A stretch of DNA of 64,000 bases from Mycteria americana (GCF_035582795.1 NC_134371.1:48215001-48279000); one strand, 5' to 3'; counted from the stretch's first letter, positions 49,301-63,433 are shown. Notes: generated by a model from the sequence alone, not told the origin. Numbers and translations are program-made.

Positions 49301-52300
49301 GGGATGCTTTACAGTAGGATGACTGGTTAAATTAACTATGCCTAGAGTCCACCAGGTACCTTCAGTATGCAGGTGTGATTGAGTTACTTTTGGAGCAGCT
49401 CCTCAACTGACAGAGAAGGCATAAAAAAAACAAGTCAGTATCAGAATAATGTGCTTGACTAATTTTTGTCAACTCAGGAGCTACTTTATGGGAAGCTCAG
49501 GAGTTCTTACGAGGGGAGGCAGGGTTCTCTAAGACATGGGTCAGACTGCTGGGAAGAACAATAAAGTTGGCCTTTCCAATATCCATTGTCTGTGTTCCTG
49601 AGTGAGCACCCAGAGAGATACAAAAACACTCCTAAGTGTCTTATTTTGGTGTTTCTTATTAATTTCAATTTCTAGGAAGAGTTTTATGGAAAAGAATTGA
49701 TTTTGGCTGACCGAGAAACAGTGGAACAAGAAGCAGATAGCATTTTAAAAGAAGCTGATGTTTGTGATGTCGCATTTCTTGTAGTTGGTGATCCTTTTGG
49801 GTAAGACAAAGCAACATTTTAATTATTGCTGTAGCTTGACCACTCTCTTTTCTCAGTAGGAAGGAGCCATAGTCCATAACTGTAATTCTTTATGAAGAAG
49901 CTGATTTTCAGACTAGAAGCACTTTTTATGTCTCTGTATATTGTTTATTGCATTAAAAATATACATGCAATTGTCTACACTTTGTCTTGCTTTGGAGTTT
50001 CCTTGCCCAGATATCCCTTATAGATAGGAATGTGGACCCTCCAGGATGTATAAATGTTTTCTTCAGCAGTCACTTATTTCATTTTCCATGCTAGCTTTTA
50101 TAGAGAATATTTTGTTCCAGGTTTTATCTGCTAACAAAAGAAATTCTAGGATATCACATAATTAAGAAATGTGCTATGTGTTGAAAAAGTATTCTTTTAG
50201 TTGCTATTTGTACTTATAAACTGCAGCTTTTATGCTCAGCTTCATAATGAATACTGACTGTTGGTTGTACAGTGCTTCTGCTTTGATATATGCTAGTTTT
50301 AAAAATCACTTAGGTCATTATAAATGTCTTCTCATTTTGGTTTATTAAGCCTTTTGTTTCCACTTTTTATTCCTCCTGAAAAGTATAGTCTTTTTCTATC
50401 ACCAGAAGGATCTCCTTCTGTCTTTTCAGTCAGGCATCATCAATCTGTAATGTCAAGCCATAGAGAAGAGCTTTTAGTTTCCAGCTGGTGATTCAAGATT
50501 TATACCACAGTGTTAAGGGGCACAAGAAAAAATCAAATCACTGAGCACCCTATTTGTGAGTGAGAAAAGAGAGAGAGTTTATTAAAAACAGGAGCAGTGT
50601 GCACATCTGTGAAAAGCGGATAATTTATGTAAATACAGGTTGAAGGGAATTGGCAAGAGAATATTATATTAAACTAGTACTTATGGGCAGATGATGCTGT
50701 ATTTCAGAAATATTAATTATACTTTCAATGCATGTTAACATTAAAATTAGGATTCATGTAGTGTAGAGCCATGTTACCTGTACCCTTGTGCTCTGATTCA
50801 GTGACTGATGTAAGTACACAAGATGAAAAAAAACCAGCCTACATATATTGAAATGTAATTGCTGCTTGTAAGCAGTATCTTGATCTGCCTCGGTTATCAT
50901 TAGTTTCAGTGTCAAAATACTTCAATTCTGATTAACATACTACATCATGTAGAAAACTACCCTTTTTCTGAGTGAGTTTCTTCTCTCTGAATGTTTATGT
51001 TCTTAGCTCGTAATATTGCAGCTAGAACTGCTCCCATACCCACACAGAGCCCTAAGGATTTAGGGGTTCATGAGGTTACTAGGACAGAAACATTCAGTAC
51101 TCTTTCCTAAGAGGAGCATATGGGAGGAGGATAGAAGCCATGTGACTGATGATCATAGAGTTTCAAGTATATTTGCAGGTAAGAAGAGTACCTGGCAGCC
51201 TTAGGAAATATCAGGTGTTGGTGGTTAATGGTTAAAGTGATAAAACAAGCTGTGCCCCTGTCATTCTTCTCACTTGTTCACTGCAAATTTTTATCTGCAT
51301 ATGTGGTAACAGCTATGGATGTGCTAGTAGGAACCTGACAATTTTAGTAGTATACTGGAAAGCCCACCTTCATCTACTCCGGTGCTAACATTCGTATTAT
51401 TACTACCCATAGAACTTAAAATCTGTATCAGTGACAGAAAATAGTAGTATAGCTCTGGGTGCAGAGGGCTGACTCCATCTCCATGAAGCCTTTGTCGGTG
51501 AGTGCTCATGAGGGCACTTCTGCTTTTAGCTACAGTCATTATGGGCAGATCTATTGGCAGAAAATACTGGCTGGAGCAAATTTCAGTGAATAAAGCCAGC
51601 TGATCCCTTGGTCAGTATTAGCATAACCACAAAATCCTCCAGTGCTCCTTGTCCTATGTATATGAAGGGAATAATACAAGGCCATAAAACTAGTCCCTTC
51701 TTCTCTTAGAGCAGACATTCTTAAATGAGCTTTGCTTATGGAAGTCAGGAGCATAGTTTGTTTATGAACCAAAGTGCTGTTTTAGATCACTTTACTGCAT
51801 TCTTCTAGGTCTGGGAGCCTGTTTGTATCAGGGTCTCTGATTTCCCAAATTCAGATTCCTCTAATTTTTTTCTTCCAGTGAAATTGATTTCTTTAAATGA
51901 TTGATCCTTACAGCCTTGCCAGCTGCTGCCACATTTGTGTTCCAAGTAGAAGCATCTGATCTGCTGACTGGTGCTAGTCAGACATGCAGTATCAAAATTA
52001 TCAGGCTAAAAATCAGGGGAATTCAGTTAGAGTAACTGAACCAGGCCAGGGTAAAAGCAGTCTTCCTATTTAATTATTCTGATCGGCATATGCTATTTCT
52101 TTCTTTGCTTCCTTCTTTGGAATGGCCACACAGAAATGTATGGTACATTTTGGGAATGAGATGGCTAAGGCCATTGTTCAGGTTTGATAAATTTAGGCAA
52201 GGAGTAGGTGCATTTTCATATTTCACATGGAAAATGGAGTGCCTAGCATGTATGTAAGCATACATGCAAGCAAGATACATACATAAACATTGCTGCAGTT

Positions 52301-55300
52301 CAAAAATTTGCTGGATTTGTATATACTTACCATCTTAGAAGGACTCTAATCCCAATTGTGTTAACTACAAACCCGGTAATTCTTGCACCAGTCATTGCAA
52401 GGTCTTTATTGAGCATTAGACCTGGAGCCAAATTTAGCTCACTTCTAAGCTTAACTAGAATTTTCTTAATTATTTCAGAATAAACTTGATCTCTCAAACT
52501 TAGGCATTGTTAATTTGAGTAATTTGGCTTAAATATGATAAAAGTTGATTTAGTCTAAGGATGTTTTTTCCAAGTACTGCATGCAGTTTACCTCAGGCTG
52601 TTCAAAGTTCTTGTTTGATCGTGTTGCTTTCCTGGCATGCACTGGTGCAGATGGGAGAAGGCCTGGCTGTGCAGCAAGTAAGGAAATATTGGCATTTTGT
52701 TGAAGTCTATGCCAAATAGGGTTGACCTTTACAGTTCAACAGATGTCCAACAGACACCTGCAGAAGACAAAGGATAAATGGAACTTTCCTTTTCAAGTAC
52801 TTGGCAAAGCTACTTTAAAAAGTAACAATTGTGTTGGTGTTACGGTTTTAATGACGTCAGGAAGCTGCAAAGAACCATAACATACTGAGGATGCCTGTAT
52901 TTTCAGCTAGGGAAGATGACATATGGAAGCCTTATTGGAGTTTTTACTTTCCTGTAACAATTAGTTAAGTTATTGTTGCCCTTTTGGTACCTCTGCATTG
53001 CCCTAGTTGTGAATGGTTTAATTTTACTTTCAAAACAAACTATAATGCTAGTAACACTTGGTCACTTTACCTTTTCAATCTTTAATTCCTTTCTTAACAC
53101 AGGGCCACAACACACAGTGATTTAGTACTACGTGCAGTAAAATTGGGGATTCCATACAAGGTCATTCATAATGCTTCAATAATGAATGCGGTGGGCTGCT
53201 GTGGTTTACAGGTAACATTTTTGTATATATGCTATTCCACAACTGCTAAACTTAGAATTGGTGAGCTCTTCTACTGCTGTGGCAGTGCATGTTGCAATCT
53301 GAAGTTTGAAGATCTGTAGCAACTGTACACTTCTGTTGTCAGAATTTAACACTTCCTTTTCAGCATGCTACATGTCAGAAGTCCCTTTTGATGAGCGCAT
53401 GTGAAAATGAATAGTAACACTTCTATTCTTCTCTGCTCTCCTACTTCCCTCTGCCCCAGGAGACTTTGATATTTAAGTTATTTTACAGATAAAGCTTTGC
53501 TCATGTTGGCTTCCCTCTACTACTGATGGTCACCCGATAAGTTTATTCTTAAATTAGGTTGTTACCCTGTTGAGAAATATGCTGGTCTTGTCATAAAAAG
53601 AACACATGCACAAGGCTGTCTATATGCCCAACTCAGATTGTAACTAGTTCCAAAATCTTGTATATGATGCATTCTTTCTTTCCAAGGTTGACCTGTCTTC
53701 ACTTTCTGCCCATCTGCTGAGAGAGCAGGGATTTACCTAGCCAAGGACTAGAAGAACAAATGACAGTTTTTGTGCTTCTTGAATGGGTAAAGTAGAAAGG
53801 GTCTAGTGTCCCCCAAGAAAATACTTCACTACACATGAATAGGTCCATTATTACTTTTCCTGCATGAAAAATGTTACGGCAGTGTAGGTATCATAACTAA
53901 TCACCCATAAATTAGTTGAAGCTTCCCCTCTTGTTTTCATTCATTACTTTAACACAGAACCTGCCCTCTCAAGTTTCAGAATGGTTCCCTGCGTATGGGA
54001 ACCCCTAAACCAAGCTCCCACTTTACCAAAACAAAAAGCAAGCCCAGGAATGTAAGTGTACTACAGACAAGAGTTGAGGGTTTGAACAATAAGTTTTCAT
54101 CACTGAAGGAGGAAGCATTCTTTCCTAGCTTAACATAAAAGAACCCAATTTTTTAAAATTTCAACAAACAACTGACACCTTCAAATTTACACTGACAAAC
54201 TCCAATAGCCATACTGCAATGCTGCCCAGCAGCAGAAAATCTGTTGCAATAAGTTGTGTATTATCGCTGGCTTTGATCACATCTGAATGGTTTAGAAACG
54301 CAAGAGCCCTGTCTGATCTGGCAGTTCAGCAACACCGCATTGACACCCATTCTGAGATGTGAATGCTAATGCTAAAGGGAATGCAGCACAGGATTCACAT
54401 TCTTTATAATTCTTCCCATGAGCACTTTCTTTGTGATACCTGCCTATTGCTGTAAGACTTGGGCAAAATTATCTTTTAGGAAGGAAATAGGCTCCTTGGT
54501 GTCTAAAATCTACATGTACAGCAGACAGATGGCAGCTGTCGCATGACTGCACTTACTAGGGCGGGTAACACAAGAGTTGAGGCTGGGGCTCACCCTTTCC
54601 CCTTTTGGCTTCATGGTGGTGCACAGTTTGCTTCTGCTGTCAAGCTGTTGACAAGTAGTTTCTACTATCCGCTATCTTTTTACTGTTCTTTTACATTCAT
54701 TAGGAAGGAAGATGCAAGGCTCGTATTCCCAAAGAGAACAGGTGACCAAGTTTTCTGAAAGTTTGCTTTCCCCACAACTCCAGCTAGGCATAGGAAGGAG
54801 GAGTATAGAGCTTCTAGGTTAATTGAAAAAAAAGAGCAGAAAACTAACTGGGAATATATTGCTAACAGTCCATAAGGTTCTTCACATATGCAGAGTTCTG
54901 GAGGTTAGTTTACCATTTCCTTATCCCATGCTGAAGGGAACAGACCATGAAGGAAATGTGATGTTATTCACTCTGGCATTAGTCCCCATTTCCATTCTGG
55001 CTTGGGAGGGGCTGTCTTCTCATAAGTCAACATTCCTGTTGTTGTAGAAAGCATTTTAGGAAATAGTGATCATATTGTATTACCGGACAGACTATAACCA
55101 GCTGTATGTTTAACTCTTCATTGCTCCTTACAGGCATAAACAGCAAGTGAGGGATATCTTACAGAAAAGCAGCCTGTGATTTAATTAGACTTGTGGTAGA
55201 AGTTTATAATTTCTTTCAACAGTGTTTACATTCCTGGCTGTCTCCTGCCATCAATTTAGTTTTGGAGTTACTGTGTTTCAAATTGCAAAAGTTGAAACAA

Positions 55301-58300
55301 GTTGCTGTCAAGTATAGAAGGGATTCCTCTTTTGCTTCACCACAGAAAAGGCTTGGCTTTTTTTCTTGTTTTAATCTGATTGTGATACAAAACCTCTTTC
55401 TTTCTTACTAGAGAAAAACAGGAAACACCTTTATAAGCTGTTCTGAAAGCCATATGCGTAGTGAGCTGTAACTGCTGATTAGGCTCGCAGTAAAATGCAG
55501 CTACAGCCCAGTCTGTTCTGAGAAGAACATGTCTCTTGTCATCAGAGCAATGTTTCTGTGCAGCCAACAACATTCTGGTAGTTGCGCAGTTTTCTTGTAC
55601 AGTAGTGAGTTACTGAAGCGAGTAGATCATTAGTGATGGTTTGTCACCTTCAATTCATAGATATATTTCTTGCCAAATTGTAAAGAAGGGTGAATATCTA
55701 TTTTCAAATACTTTTTTTTTTTTAGTCTTGCCATTTCACAGAACCAGTACAGCTGTTTTGAAGGCTGCACAGGTGGAGATTGTATTTGTACAAAGAACAG
55801 GCGTTTTTTTAGTTTTGAAAATTAAACTTTTTGAACTTCTAGGAAGCTCTCACAGATTGATATAATGAGCTATAGCTGTCGAAAGCAGGGGATAGTATAA
55901 CTTAGCAAAGTATTAGTCTGACTGGGCATAAGGCTCTATGACTTGCTGTGGCTCCCTCTTTTACACTGTTCTTCCTGTGCTACAACTGTGTCAGGTTTTT
56001 TTTCCAAGGCTGAAGAACATCTTTTCCCTCAAAACCAAATGAATACGGCCAGGGGGGAGAAGCCAGGAAAAGTGCCCGTGTGCGAGTGCCTCTTAGCACA
56101 TTCTCTGCAGGTTCACCTCTCTTGTCTGGAATCTGACATGTAGCTATGTTGATCACTCTGACTCCTGTTATAGTGGGGAGCAACCACCAGAGAAGAAAGT
56201 CATGCAGCTTGGTATCTATGCACACTGCCAGGGAAGTCAGGGAGAGGGGACAGGGGAAGGCCGAAATTCTTAGACAGCACTTCTAGTGGGTGGTAACTAG
56301 AGAGACTGTTCAGGTTTCCTCATCAGCAGCTGTACTGTAGTCCCATAGCTTTGGAAAGCTTAGTATTTTAGGTAACAGGCTTACCTCTGCTCTACTACTG
56401 CTCAGCTACCCTGTGAGCAGGACATTGCCTTGGCTCTATCTGACTAGGATTCAGTGTTGTAAGCTGAGAACAAAGGGAGAGCCTAACCTGACTTCCATGG
56501 CTTTATCTGTACCCATACTCAGTTTTTCAGAATATGGCTGATTGCTAAGGCTTTTAGCCCTAGAATAAAGAGGCAGAAAACTCAGTATCTCTAATTTACA
56601 CCTTTTTACTTCCTTCCTAATCTGCATGACATCTGGGTTAGTTTGGGAGGTCACTGGCCCGAGTGATGCTCTCAGGACAGAATTCTCTCTGACCGAGTTC
56701 TGGTAATGTATCTTTGAGGTAGCAGTATGGATGGTCAAACACATGAGGAAGACTCTGCATCATACTGACCTGTGATGCATGTGAAGGACTGATGCAACTT
56801 GAAATGGCTTGAGATAACAGCATTACTGTAAAAAAAGAGGATTGAGAACTAAAGTGTAAAGCTAGAGGCAAGCCATGGGATGAGACAAAGGACTAAAATG
56901 AGCCACTCACTTCTGGGAGAGTGGTATTGCTAGTTTTGAAAGCATTTACTTTACATTTTGGTAGAGTAGCTAGGAAAAAAACACGTCATGGCAAAGACCT
57001 GCCTTTCTTTTGAGACATACCCACTTTCCACCTGAATAGCTTCAGAACAAACATCTGCATGTCCCCTTGTTTCTTTCAGTGACTCATCTTGATTTTTTTT
57101 GTTTGCAGTCCAGTTAATTCTTGTAAGACAGTTACAGTTATAAAATAGTTTTGTCTTTTTGCTACTAGCTGATCACTTAAATGCAAAAGCAGTGTTTACT
57201 ATGTTATTTTTGAGTCTTTACTGAACAGGTGAGTACATTTTCAGTGTCAAGTAGAAAAATATTACTTATAGATACAGAAGCTGAAGCTATCATTACTCGC
57301 TGTGCTCATAGTCAAATAGAAAACCTGTAGTAGCTGCAGGAGCGGAACCTCTGAGTTCCACCCTCTCTCTGTGCCCTAATCTTCAAAAATACTCTTTGCT
57401 CTAAAAGGAGGGGCTCTATACAAAATGTTTTTTATTCACTGACAGTTAAAACAAACTGTTTTCCATCACTGGTTGGTTTTCTCACTTACTACCAGCTTCT
57501 GAGCCTTTTAGAAGTTGGCATTTGTTTCTCAAACCAGTTAAAGGTTAAATCACTGCTACTCACACTACTTCATTACGCACAATTGCTGTTCAACTTAGCG
57601 CCATTTGTCACCAGCAAACATGACCCAGAAACATCCATTTAATCAAAATAGATTTTTTTCTCCATTTAGATATCTTCATTTCAGATTAGTAACTCAAGTG
57701 ACCAGGGTGGGAAGGAATCATGTTTGACATTGCTGGGAAGAGTCTTAGGAGGTTATTAAAGATAAGATGACATTACCTTGGAGGGAAAATCCTGTCCTGT
57801 TCAAGTTTGCTTGGAGTTTCTGAGTCTTTTGATAGCTGAATTTTGTTCCGCTGTAGAGTGGCTATTTCCTAAGTGCTGATACAGGAGGCAGCCAAGAGAA
57901 AAATGTGTTTTTCCCTTCAGCTGCTTTTATGTGATTTGTCTCAGCTGCCTCCTGAAGACTGCAGTCATGTGGAGTGGGCTTCCCTCAGTCAAACATCCTT
58001 TCCTTCACAGTTCCTTTCTCTCTGACATGTACTAAGGGGACTGGAGGTTTTTAGGACAGCTGAGCCAATTTGTTGGCTTGCAGTACAAAAAGGAGTCATA
58101 GTGTGTGTGAATGGTAAAAACTTTCAATTTCATGTGAAGGTTCTCATGAGAGGCATTCAAAGTTGCTAAAGGTCTGTGGTGCTAAATAATATAGTGTAAA
58201 GGGCTAGAGCTAGGCTTGTGGTTGTGTCATATGACCAATTACAAGCAAAAATGAAGCTTGACTGATTCTTGCTACCTCTTTATTGATGATTGTCCTACTT

Positions 58301-61300
58301 CCTAAGCTGTTCTCTGGCAACGATATATAATATAAAGAACAGCAGGAGCCCTTTAATCTGATGTATATGATCTGGAGGGTTGTTAACTGGTTACAGAGGA
58401 TAAGGGGAAAAATATGACTTGTTAGGTTCCTTTTTTTGAGGATGAACGTTGCATAGCATCATGTCAAAACTCTTATGACAAGGATAAACAAAACATGTCT
58501 TAGCTTTTCTGTGTATGTTCATTGGGATTTATCAAGAAGCAACCTTGGATAATGCAAGGTGCTCTACGGTCTCCAAATTCCATTGAGGAATAGCCTTAGG
58601 AGAAAAAGCCTCTTGGTGTCTGTCAGTGGGATGTGATCATGCTGTGCAGTATCTTCATTTGCAGAACACACCTGTCCTGTGAGAACTACTATCTGCAATG
58701 TAACCTGTGACCATCTCAATGTAGAACATAGCTGAATAGCGTTTCAGTTCTACAGGGTTTACAGGCATTTGCATGTGTATACAGGTGCCAGGTCTGAAAA
58801 ATGTAACAATGAGACTCCTTTTTACCTTCTTCCCCTGACATGTATCCAGTTCTGAAGCTGTTTGAAATTTTAGGAAAGGAGGTAGGCTCGTAAGTGAAGA
58901 ATTGCTTTGTCACCATTGCAGCTGATAGAGCAGTAATTCTGGGAAAGATGCTGTAAAAATAAATGTCTGCATTTTGAAATGCTTACTTCTTGGTTTCTCT
59001 GCGCTGTTGCCCTGCTGACCTTTAATATTATATTGCATCTTCTCTCCTGCTTGCTTTAGTACTTTTCAGAGATCTTCCTTTTTTAATTTCCCTATTTAGT
59101 CTCAGCTTGTTCCTTCTTATGCCAAATATTTTTGTGGTGATTAGCCACACCAGTATTTTAAGTGAGGACTGTTGATCTGGACAGCTTCAGGTGTCTGATG
59201 TCATTCAGACTGGCCATTAACAGAGTTGCTCAGTAGTTTCATTGAAATTTCACTTGCATGCAGGCTTTCCAAGCTGAGATCATGGTACAGCACTTTTTCT
59301 CTCATAGTTTACTCTGGCCTCTCAATTAGCAATCAATTCTGCTTACACAAACAACAAGTAAAATAAGAAAGATCATTAACAGAAGGGTTAAAAATACTAA
59401 CTGAAAACAGGCACCTCAGTACCAAAAGTTGTCAGACATTCTTTCATATTATGTGTGTAAATAAAATGGGAAGTTATAGCTTGTCCTGAGGTGATGAAAG
59501 TGTGAGTTGAAGAACAGCTTTCTGCAGTATTTTGTGAGAGGCAGAAAAAACTGTAGCAGACAGAGCGTTGCCTCGGAGTAGAGAGTTCTGGCTTCCTTTC
59601 CTGACTTCAGCTATTGCATTGCAAAATTTAAGTGCACAAAGCTTTGCTTAAGCCAATTACTACTTGGGCGGGGGGGGCGGTATTTCCAAAGACTGAGGTC
59701 TTTCAAAATGACCTTTTGAAATTTTTCTGTGAAGTTTTTGAGCATTAGGGAGAAGGTAAGAAGGTTAGTTTCCAAGCTGAGAGCACGAAATGTCTGTCCA
59801 ACCATTTCACTGAGCCCTTTTGAAATTCTGGCACTTTTGTGCCTGAGGAGAATGTAGGCACTCTAACAAATCTGATGATTAGTGCAAGTGTGATGCTTGA
59901 GATGTTTTAGCTTGTACAAAACAGATCTTGCCCACTCCTAAACCCCAGCTGCTTAATGTAGAGCACAGCACACAGAAGACCACTGTGAAACTTCATTTGC
60001 CATTGCCTCTCTTTAAAGCTGTGCCAGCAACTGTGCAGCATGATCTTTTCACTGAAAATATACAGAGCTTTTCATTGTCTTATTAAACTTCTTCTTAACA
60101 ATCTCAAAGCATGACATTAATACTCAGTTGTGTTGTAATACACCTTGGTTAACAAATATGTGCCACAGTTTTATTCTAACAACAAGCACGATTTCTGGAA
60201 TTTTGGGGCCCTATTCAGTCTTTTATGGTTGGTGGAAAGAATCTTTTTTAAATTTCAGTGGATTCTAGCTCTAGTGGACCTGCCGTCCTCTGTAACTGCT
60301 GAATCCTTAGGATAGTAGTGGAATTTTTGCTATTTACTTCTCTCTCTACAGCAAGGCTTTTCTTGAAAGTCTGATACTTCATGCTAGATTTCAAGAGGTA
60401 GAAATTAGAACACAGCACAGGAAACTGTATTAGGAACAAATTGAATCTGCATGAGGTACAGGGAGAGAGGTACATTTACTTAAAAATGTAAGTTCTGATA
60501 GAGTTATGTGTTGCTTCTGCAATGCAGGCTTGCTCTGGTGGAAGAGCAGTGCCTGTGTTTGCATACATGTCACACATCTGCAGAGATCAAATGCTGGATG
60601 AGAAAGAAATATTTGTTTGTGTCTGTAGAAGTGCATGTAAGGTAATTGATTAGAAGTAGTCAAGCACAATAGGAGTATCCATTTATTGCTTCCGTTCCAC
60701 AGCATTCATAGATTGCTGGAGTACCAGAAAGTTTCCAAAGTAATATTTTCCCCTCTTTAAAGTAAAAATATGTATGCATTAATGCTAGGAAATCTGTTCT
60801 TTAGATGTTTAGTTAGTAGAGGTGTATAAGTTGCAGAGGCATTTCTAGGAGGTTAATAAAATACGCCCCATTCCATCTTGTTGGTGTAGAAGCTACTTCT
60901 GTGCTGTCCAGGTGCTGAGGAAAAAAGTGTATCTTTGTGAGACTATAAGTACAGTTTTCTATTATTATATCAGTACTTCGTGAAGATATTCTGAAGTTAT
61001 TTCTACTGAATAGACAGGCCATTTCTGACAAAAATGTTTTATTCTTTTTTGACATTCAGACTTCAGTTTTAATGCAAAACCTGGTGAACAAAGGACAGAT
61101 TCAGTGAATCTGACTGGCAGTGCTTGCACAAAAAGCACTGCTTAACTTGCTTAACTTCTTGTTGGCAAAGATTATGGAGAATCTTTGAAATGATCAATGG
61201 AAAAGAGAAAAATAACAATCAGAACAAGTGCTGTAGGGTATAAAGTTGAATGCCCAACTTGTTTTTAATATGTGGCAGAATGGTTTAAAAGATCTGATTC

Positions 61301-63433
61301 CCAGCAAAATACTTATCAGTAACATTTTGCCCATTTCTGCACATCCTTTTCTTTGCTAAAAGGCAGAGGTGGAAGTTTCTCTCCTTCAGGTTATCAAAAT
61401 GCCAAAGGGACTGGGATAAGATTTGAGGTTAATTGAGGCCACTTTCTGTACTGAATGAGGGCTGCTGCTTTTGGGAAACTACTGCAGTGGATTTCAGGTG
61501 GCAGATAGTAAGCTAGTTAGGTTGGTACCAGACATTTCAGCACTTGTTGATGACTGAAGGTACACTATCAATGAGATTAAAGGTTAACTTGCTCCCAGAT
61601 GCTCTAAGAGTGAAGGGGAGAAAGAGAAACTCCTTGTTCTAATAGTTTTTCTTCAGATTTGGTACAAAATGGACAGAGTTCTAGCTAGCCACATGAAAAA
61701 TAGGCAAAACATAGCTTTTTTTTTTTTTTCTAGAACACAGCCTTGAAATAGTTAACAAGTTACATCAGGAGCAATTCATTTGGTTCAACCTATATTTAGT
61801 TTACTGGAAGAACCTTTAGGTTGTGAAATGTACACTGTGTGTTCTTGTCCTTGTGCTAGAATGAAATATTTAAAAGAGGAAATGTTTTCAGTAATATTCC
61901 AGGAATCTTTGAATAAACACTGTTCCTATCAGCATGAATGGTTAAAATTTGAGCTTTTGGTCCCTTGAAAACAAACATGTTTCTGCTTTGATTCAAATTC
62001 TGCTCTGCCAGCGTAAAGGAGTTAAAACCGCAACCTAGTGCCACAGTAAAGTAAGTGTGTATAGGGGAATCCCCAGATGGCACAGAGCTGCCAGAGCTGC
62101 TTCTACATAGGGTCCTCTTCTCTGCTAACAGCACACACAGTGCCTCCTGTAGTGGGCTTGGAAAAGCAGTTTTTCCTTCCAGGTTTACAGAGAAAGTGGG
62201 GAGGTTAGTCCGTATAGCTGTTGTTTCTCTGGTGGGCTTGAGCAGACAGAATATTGGCAAGCTGTAAAATCCATCTGGGATGGCCCCATTCCAGAGCTGA
62301 ATTGATCAAAATCGATGCGTGGGTTTGCCCTTTTTCAAGTTGATTACAAAAACTTCCAAGCCAAGTGCTGCTTTAGGTTACATATGACTTTCATTTTTGC
62401 ATCACTGGAAATGATTGGCAAGACTGTTGCTTCAAATGTTTTCACTGAGATTAGGCACTTACAGTAATAAATAGTGTTAAGACTGAGAGTAAAATCAGTA
62501 TGTTTGACACAGAATCTGCTAGCAATATTCTTCTTACCATATGTGCATAAAAAAGGTTGCACCTCTCTGCTTCATGCACAATCTGTCTCTTCCTTCAGAT
62601 CTTCGTATCCAGTCTCTTTAGACTGTAACTTCTTTTGCATGATACAGCTTTCATCTGCAAGAAAGTGCTGTTTTAATACAAGTACTACTATGTCAGTAGA
62701 ATCAAAACATTATAAGTATTATGGCATTATTAGAAGTTGCCTAGCCTTAACCAAAATAAGAAATAATAAGTACTAATTTTCGTGCTAGTCTTACAAAGTT
62801 TTGCCTTTAAAAGGACTTCAGAATTAAGTAACAAACAATAGAAGGTAGATTGAAAGTTAGTTAGTATACACTGAAAAGAGGAATGCAGAGATAGATAAAA
62901 ACTTTACAGGTAGTTCATTAGTCATTCTGTAACATGCTTTACTCTTTGGAGAGTAAAAGAATAAGCACATCTCTATTATGAAGAAGAAAAACCAGTTCAG
63001 TAATTACAGATTTTGTTAAAAAGAAAGGGAATGCAAGGGAATGCACTAGAACTAGTCAAGAAGCACAGGGCAGGTTTTTTAAAAGGAAGCATTCTTTTTA
63101 ATGCAGTGTTTTGTTGTGTATTATGAAAGAGCAAACTTAAGCATCTTGCAGGAGAGTACTCTCCCTGTGGTATGAAAGTTCCTTAGTAACTAGGCTCAGG
63201 ACTTTTCAGTGTTGCCAGTTGTTCATGATTTTCATAGCATTTTTTTGTATGCTCTACTACTTATTTTTTTCTTATTGTGTATATGTGTTATTGCATTTGC
63301 TTTGTTTTACAGTTGTACAATTTTGGAGAGACAGTTTCTATAGTTTTCTGGACAGATACATGGAAGCCAGAGAGCTTTTTTGACAAGATTGAGAAGAACA
63401 GGCAGAATGGAATGCACACACTGTGCTTACTTG
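46263..63433 (+). CDS. DPH5: DPH5, diphthine methyl ester synthase (5' part)
   Basis: Cytosolic S-adenosylmethionine-dependent methyltransferase of the tetrapyrrole-methylase fold. It adds four methyl groups to the modified histidine of elongation factor 2 in diphthamide synthesis. Coding exons 46263-46397, 49676-49800, 53103-53211 and 63313-63433 join in phase to give about 163 residues of a protein usually ~285 long; the rest lies beyond the right edge. The N-terminus [20 protein letters not shown] is nearly the same as in other vertebrates, and VGDPFG at 82-87 and ATTHSDL just after are family hallmarks of the SAM-binding region. [14 protein letters not shown] and [14 protein letters not shown] are further diagnostic stretches. 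No break or unusual substitution is seen. It is divergently transcribed from the AKR gene. Confidence 0.97.
46936..46982. repeat. Perfect inverted repeat, 20-bp stem, 7-base loop
   Basis: The left arm 46936-46955 contains TACTACTGTCTTCTTCCA and the right arm 46963-46982 is its exact complement, extended by two T-A pairs. The loop is CACCTTA. It sits about 540 bases into DPH5 intron 1. No known microRNA or transposon end was recognised. Confidence 0.9.
47165..47190. repeat. Two adjoining perfect palindromes
   Basis: GTATGCATAC (47165-47174) abuts CTGTATGTACATACAG (47175-47190); each equals its own reverse complement. Confidence 0.9.
48518..48640 (+). mobile_element. MIR/CORE-SINE-like remnant
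   Basis: TATCCTTATTTTACAGAGG followed by GGAGAAACT matches the MIR core. Downstream, AACCAAACCCAG..GGTCCC takes the place of the GAACCCAGGTCT segment. Old and diverged. Confidence 0.5.
49676..49800 (+). CDS. DPH5: DPH5 coding exon 2
   Basis: 125 bases, residues 46-86 plus two bases. It begins [14 protein letters not shown] after a TTTCTAG acceptor and ends [10 protein letters not shown] with GG before GTAAGA. The VVGDPFG segment is the central SAM-binding motif of diphthine synthases. Confidence 0.96.
49801..53102 (+). other. DPH5: DPH5 intron 2
   Basis: 3.3 kb of AT-rich intron. A small imperfect palindrome (9-bp arms around TAAG) lies at 52246-52267. Nothing else is recognised. Confidence 0.85.
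53103..53211 (+). CDS. DPH5: DPH5 coding exon 3
   Basis: 109 bases that complete G87 and run to Q123. It reads [20 protein letters not shown] and then [14 protein letters not shown], both strongly conserved in DPH5 proteins. Acceptor AACACAG, donor GTAACA. Confidence 0.96.
57269..57385 (+). mobile_element. MIR-like SINE remnant
   Basis: AGATACAGAAGCTGAAGC, then CATAGTCAAATAG, then GTAGCTGCAGGAGCGGAACC and the TCCACCCTCTCTCTGTGCCC end follow the order of the MIR core and 3' half (AGATGAGGAAACTGAGGC, CACACAGCTAG, GGCAGAGCCGGGATT, CCAGGTCTCTCTGACTCC). Old and diverged. Confidence 0.45.
61988..62030. mobile_element. Possible ancient CR1-like fragment
   Basis: GATTCAAATTCTGCTCTGCC followed by AGCGTAAAGGAGT resembles the AATTCTGCTCTCACTTACACCAGTGTAAATCAGGAGT signature of old reptilian repeats. 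Very short, so uncertain. Confidence 0.28.
63313..63433 (+). CDS. DPH5: DPH5 coding exon 4
   Basis: 121 bases, residues 124-163 plus one base. It reads [20 protein letters not shown] and ends GMHTLCLL before a GTAAGC donor. The acceptor is TTTTACAG. The next exon is outside the window. Confidence 0.96.

Larger units (their letters stand above)
46398..49675 (+). other. DPH5: DPH5 intron 1
   Basis: 3.3 kb. It contains a perfect hairpin at 46936-46982, adjacent palindromes at 47165-47190 and a MIR-like remnant at 48518-48640. No other exon was recognised. Confidence 0.85.
53212..63312 (+). other. DPH5: DPH5 intron 3
   Basis: 10.1 kb. It includes a MIR-like remnant at 57269-57385, a G8 run within 59668-59679 and a possible CR1-like patch near 61988-62030. 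No further exon is needed, since coding exons 3 and 4 join at phase 0, and none was recognised. Confidence 0.82.

Noticed and set aside
54265..54350. Faint likeness to a 5S rRNA-derived SINE (GCCCTGTCTGATCT)
   Set aside because: Only a short match without the internal promoter boxes in order; not enough to call.
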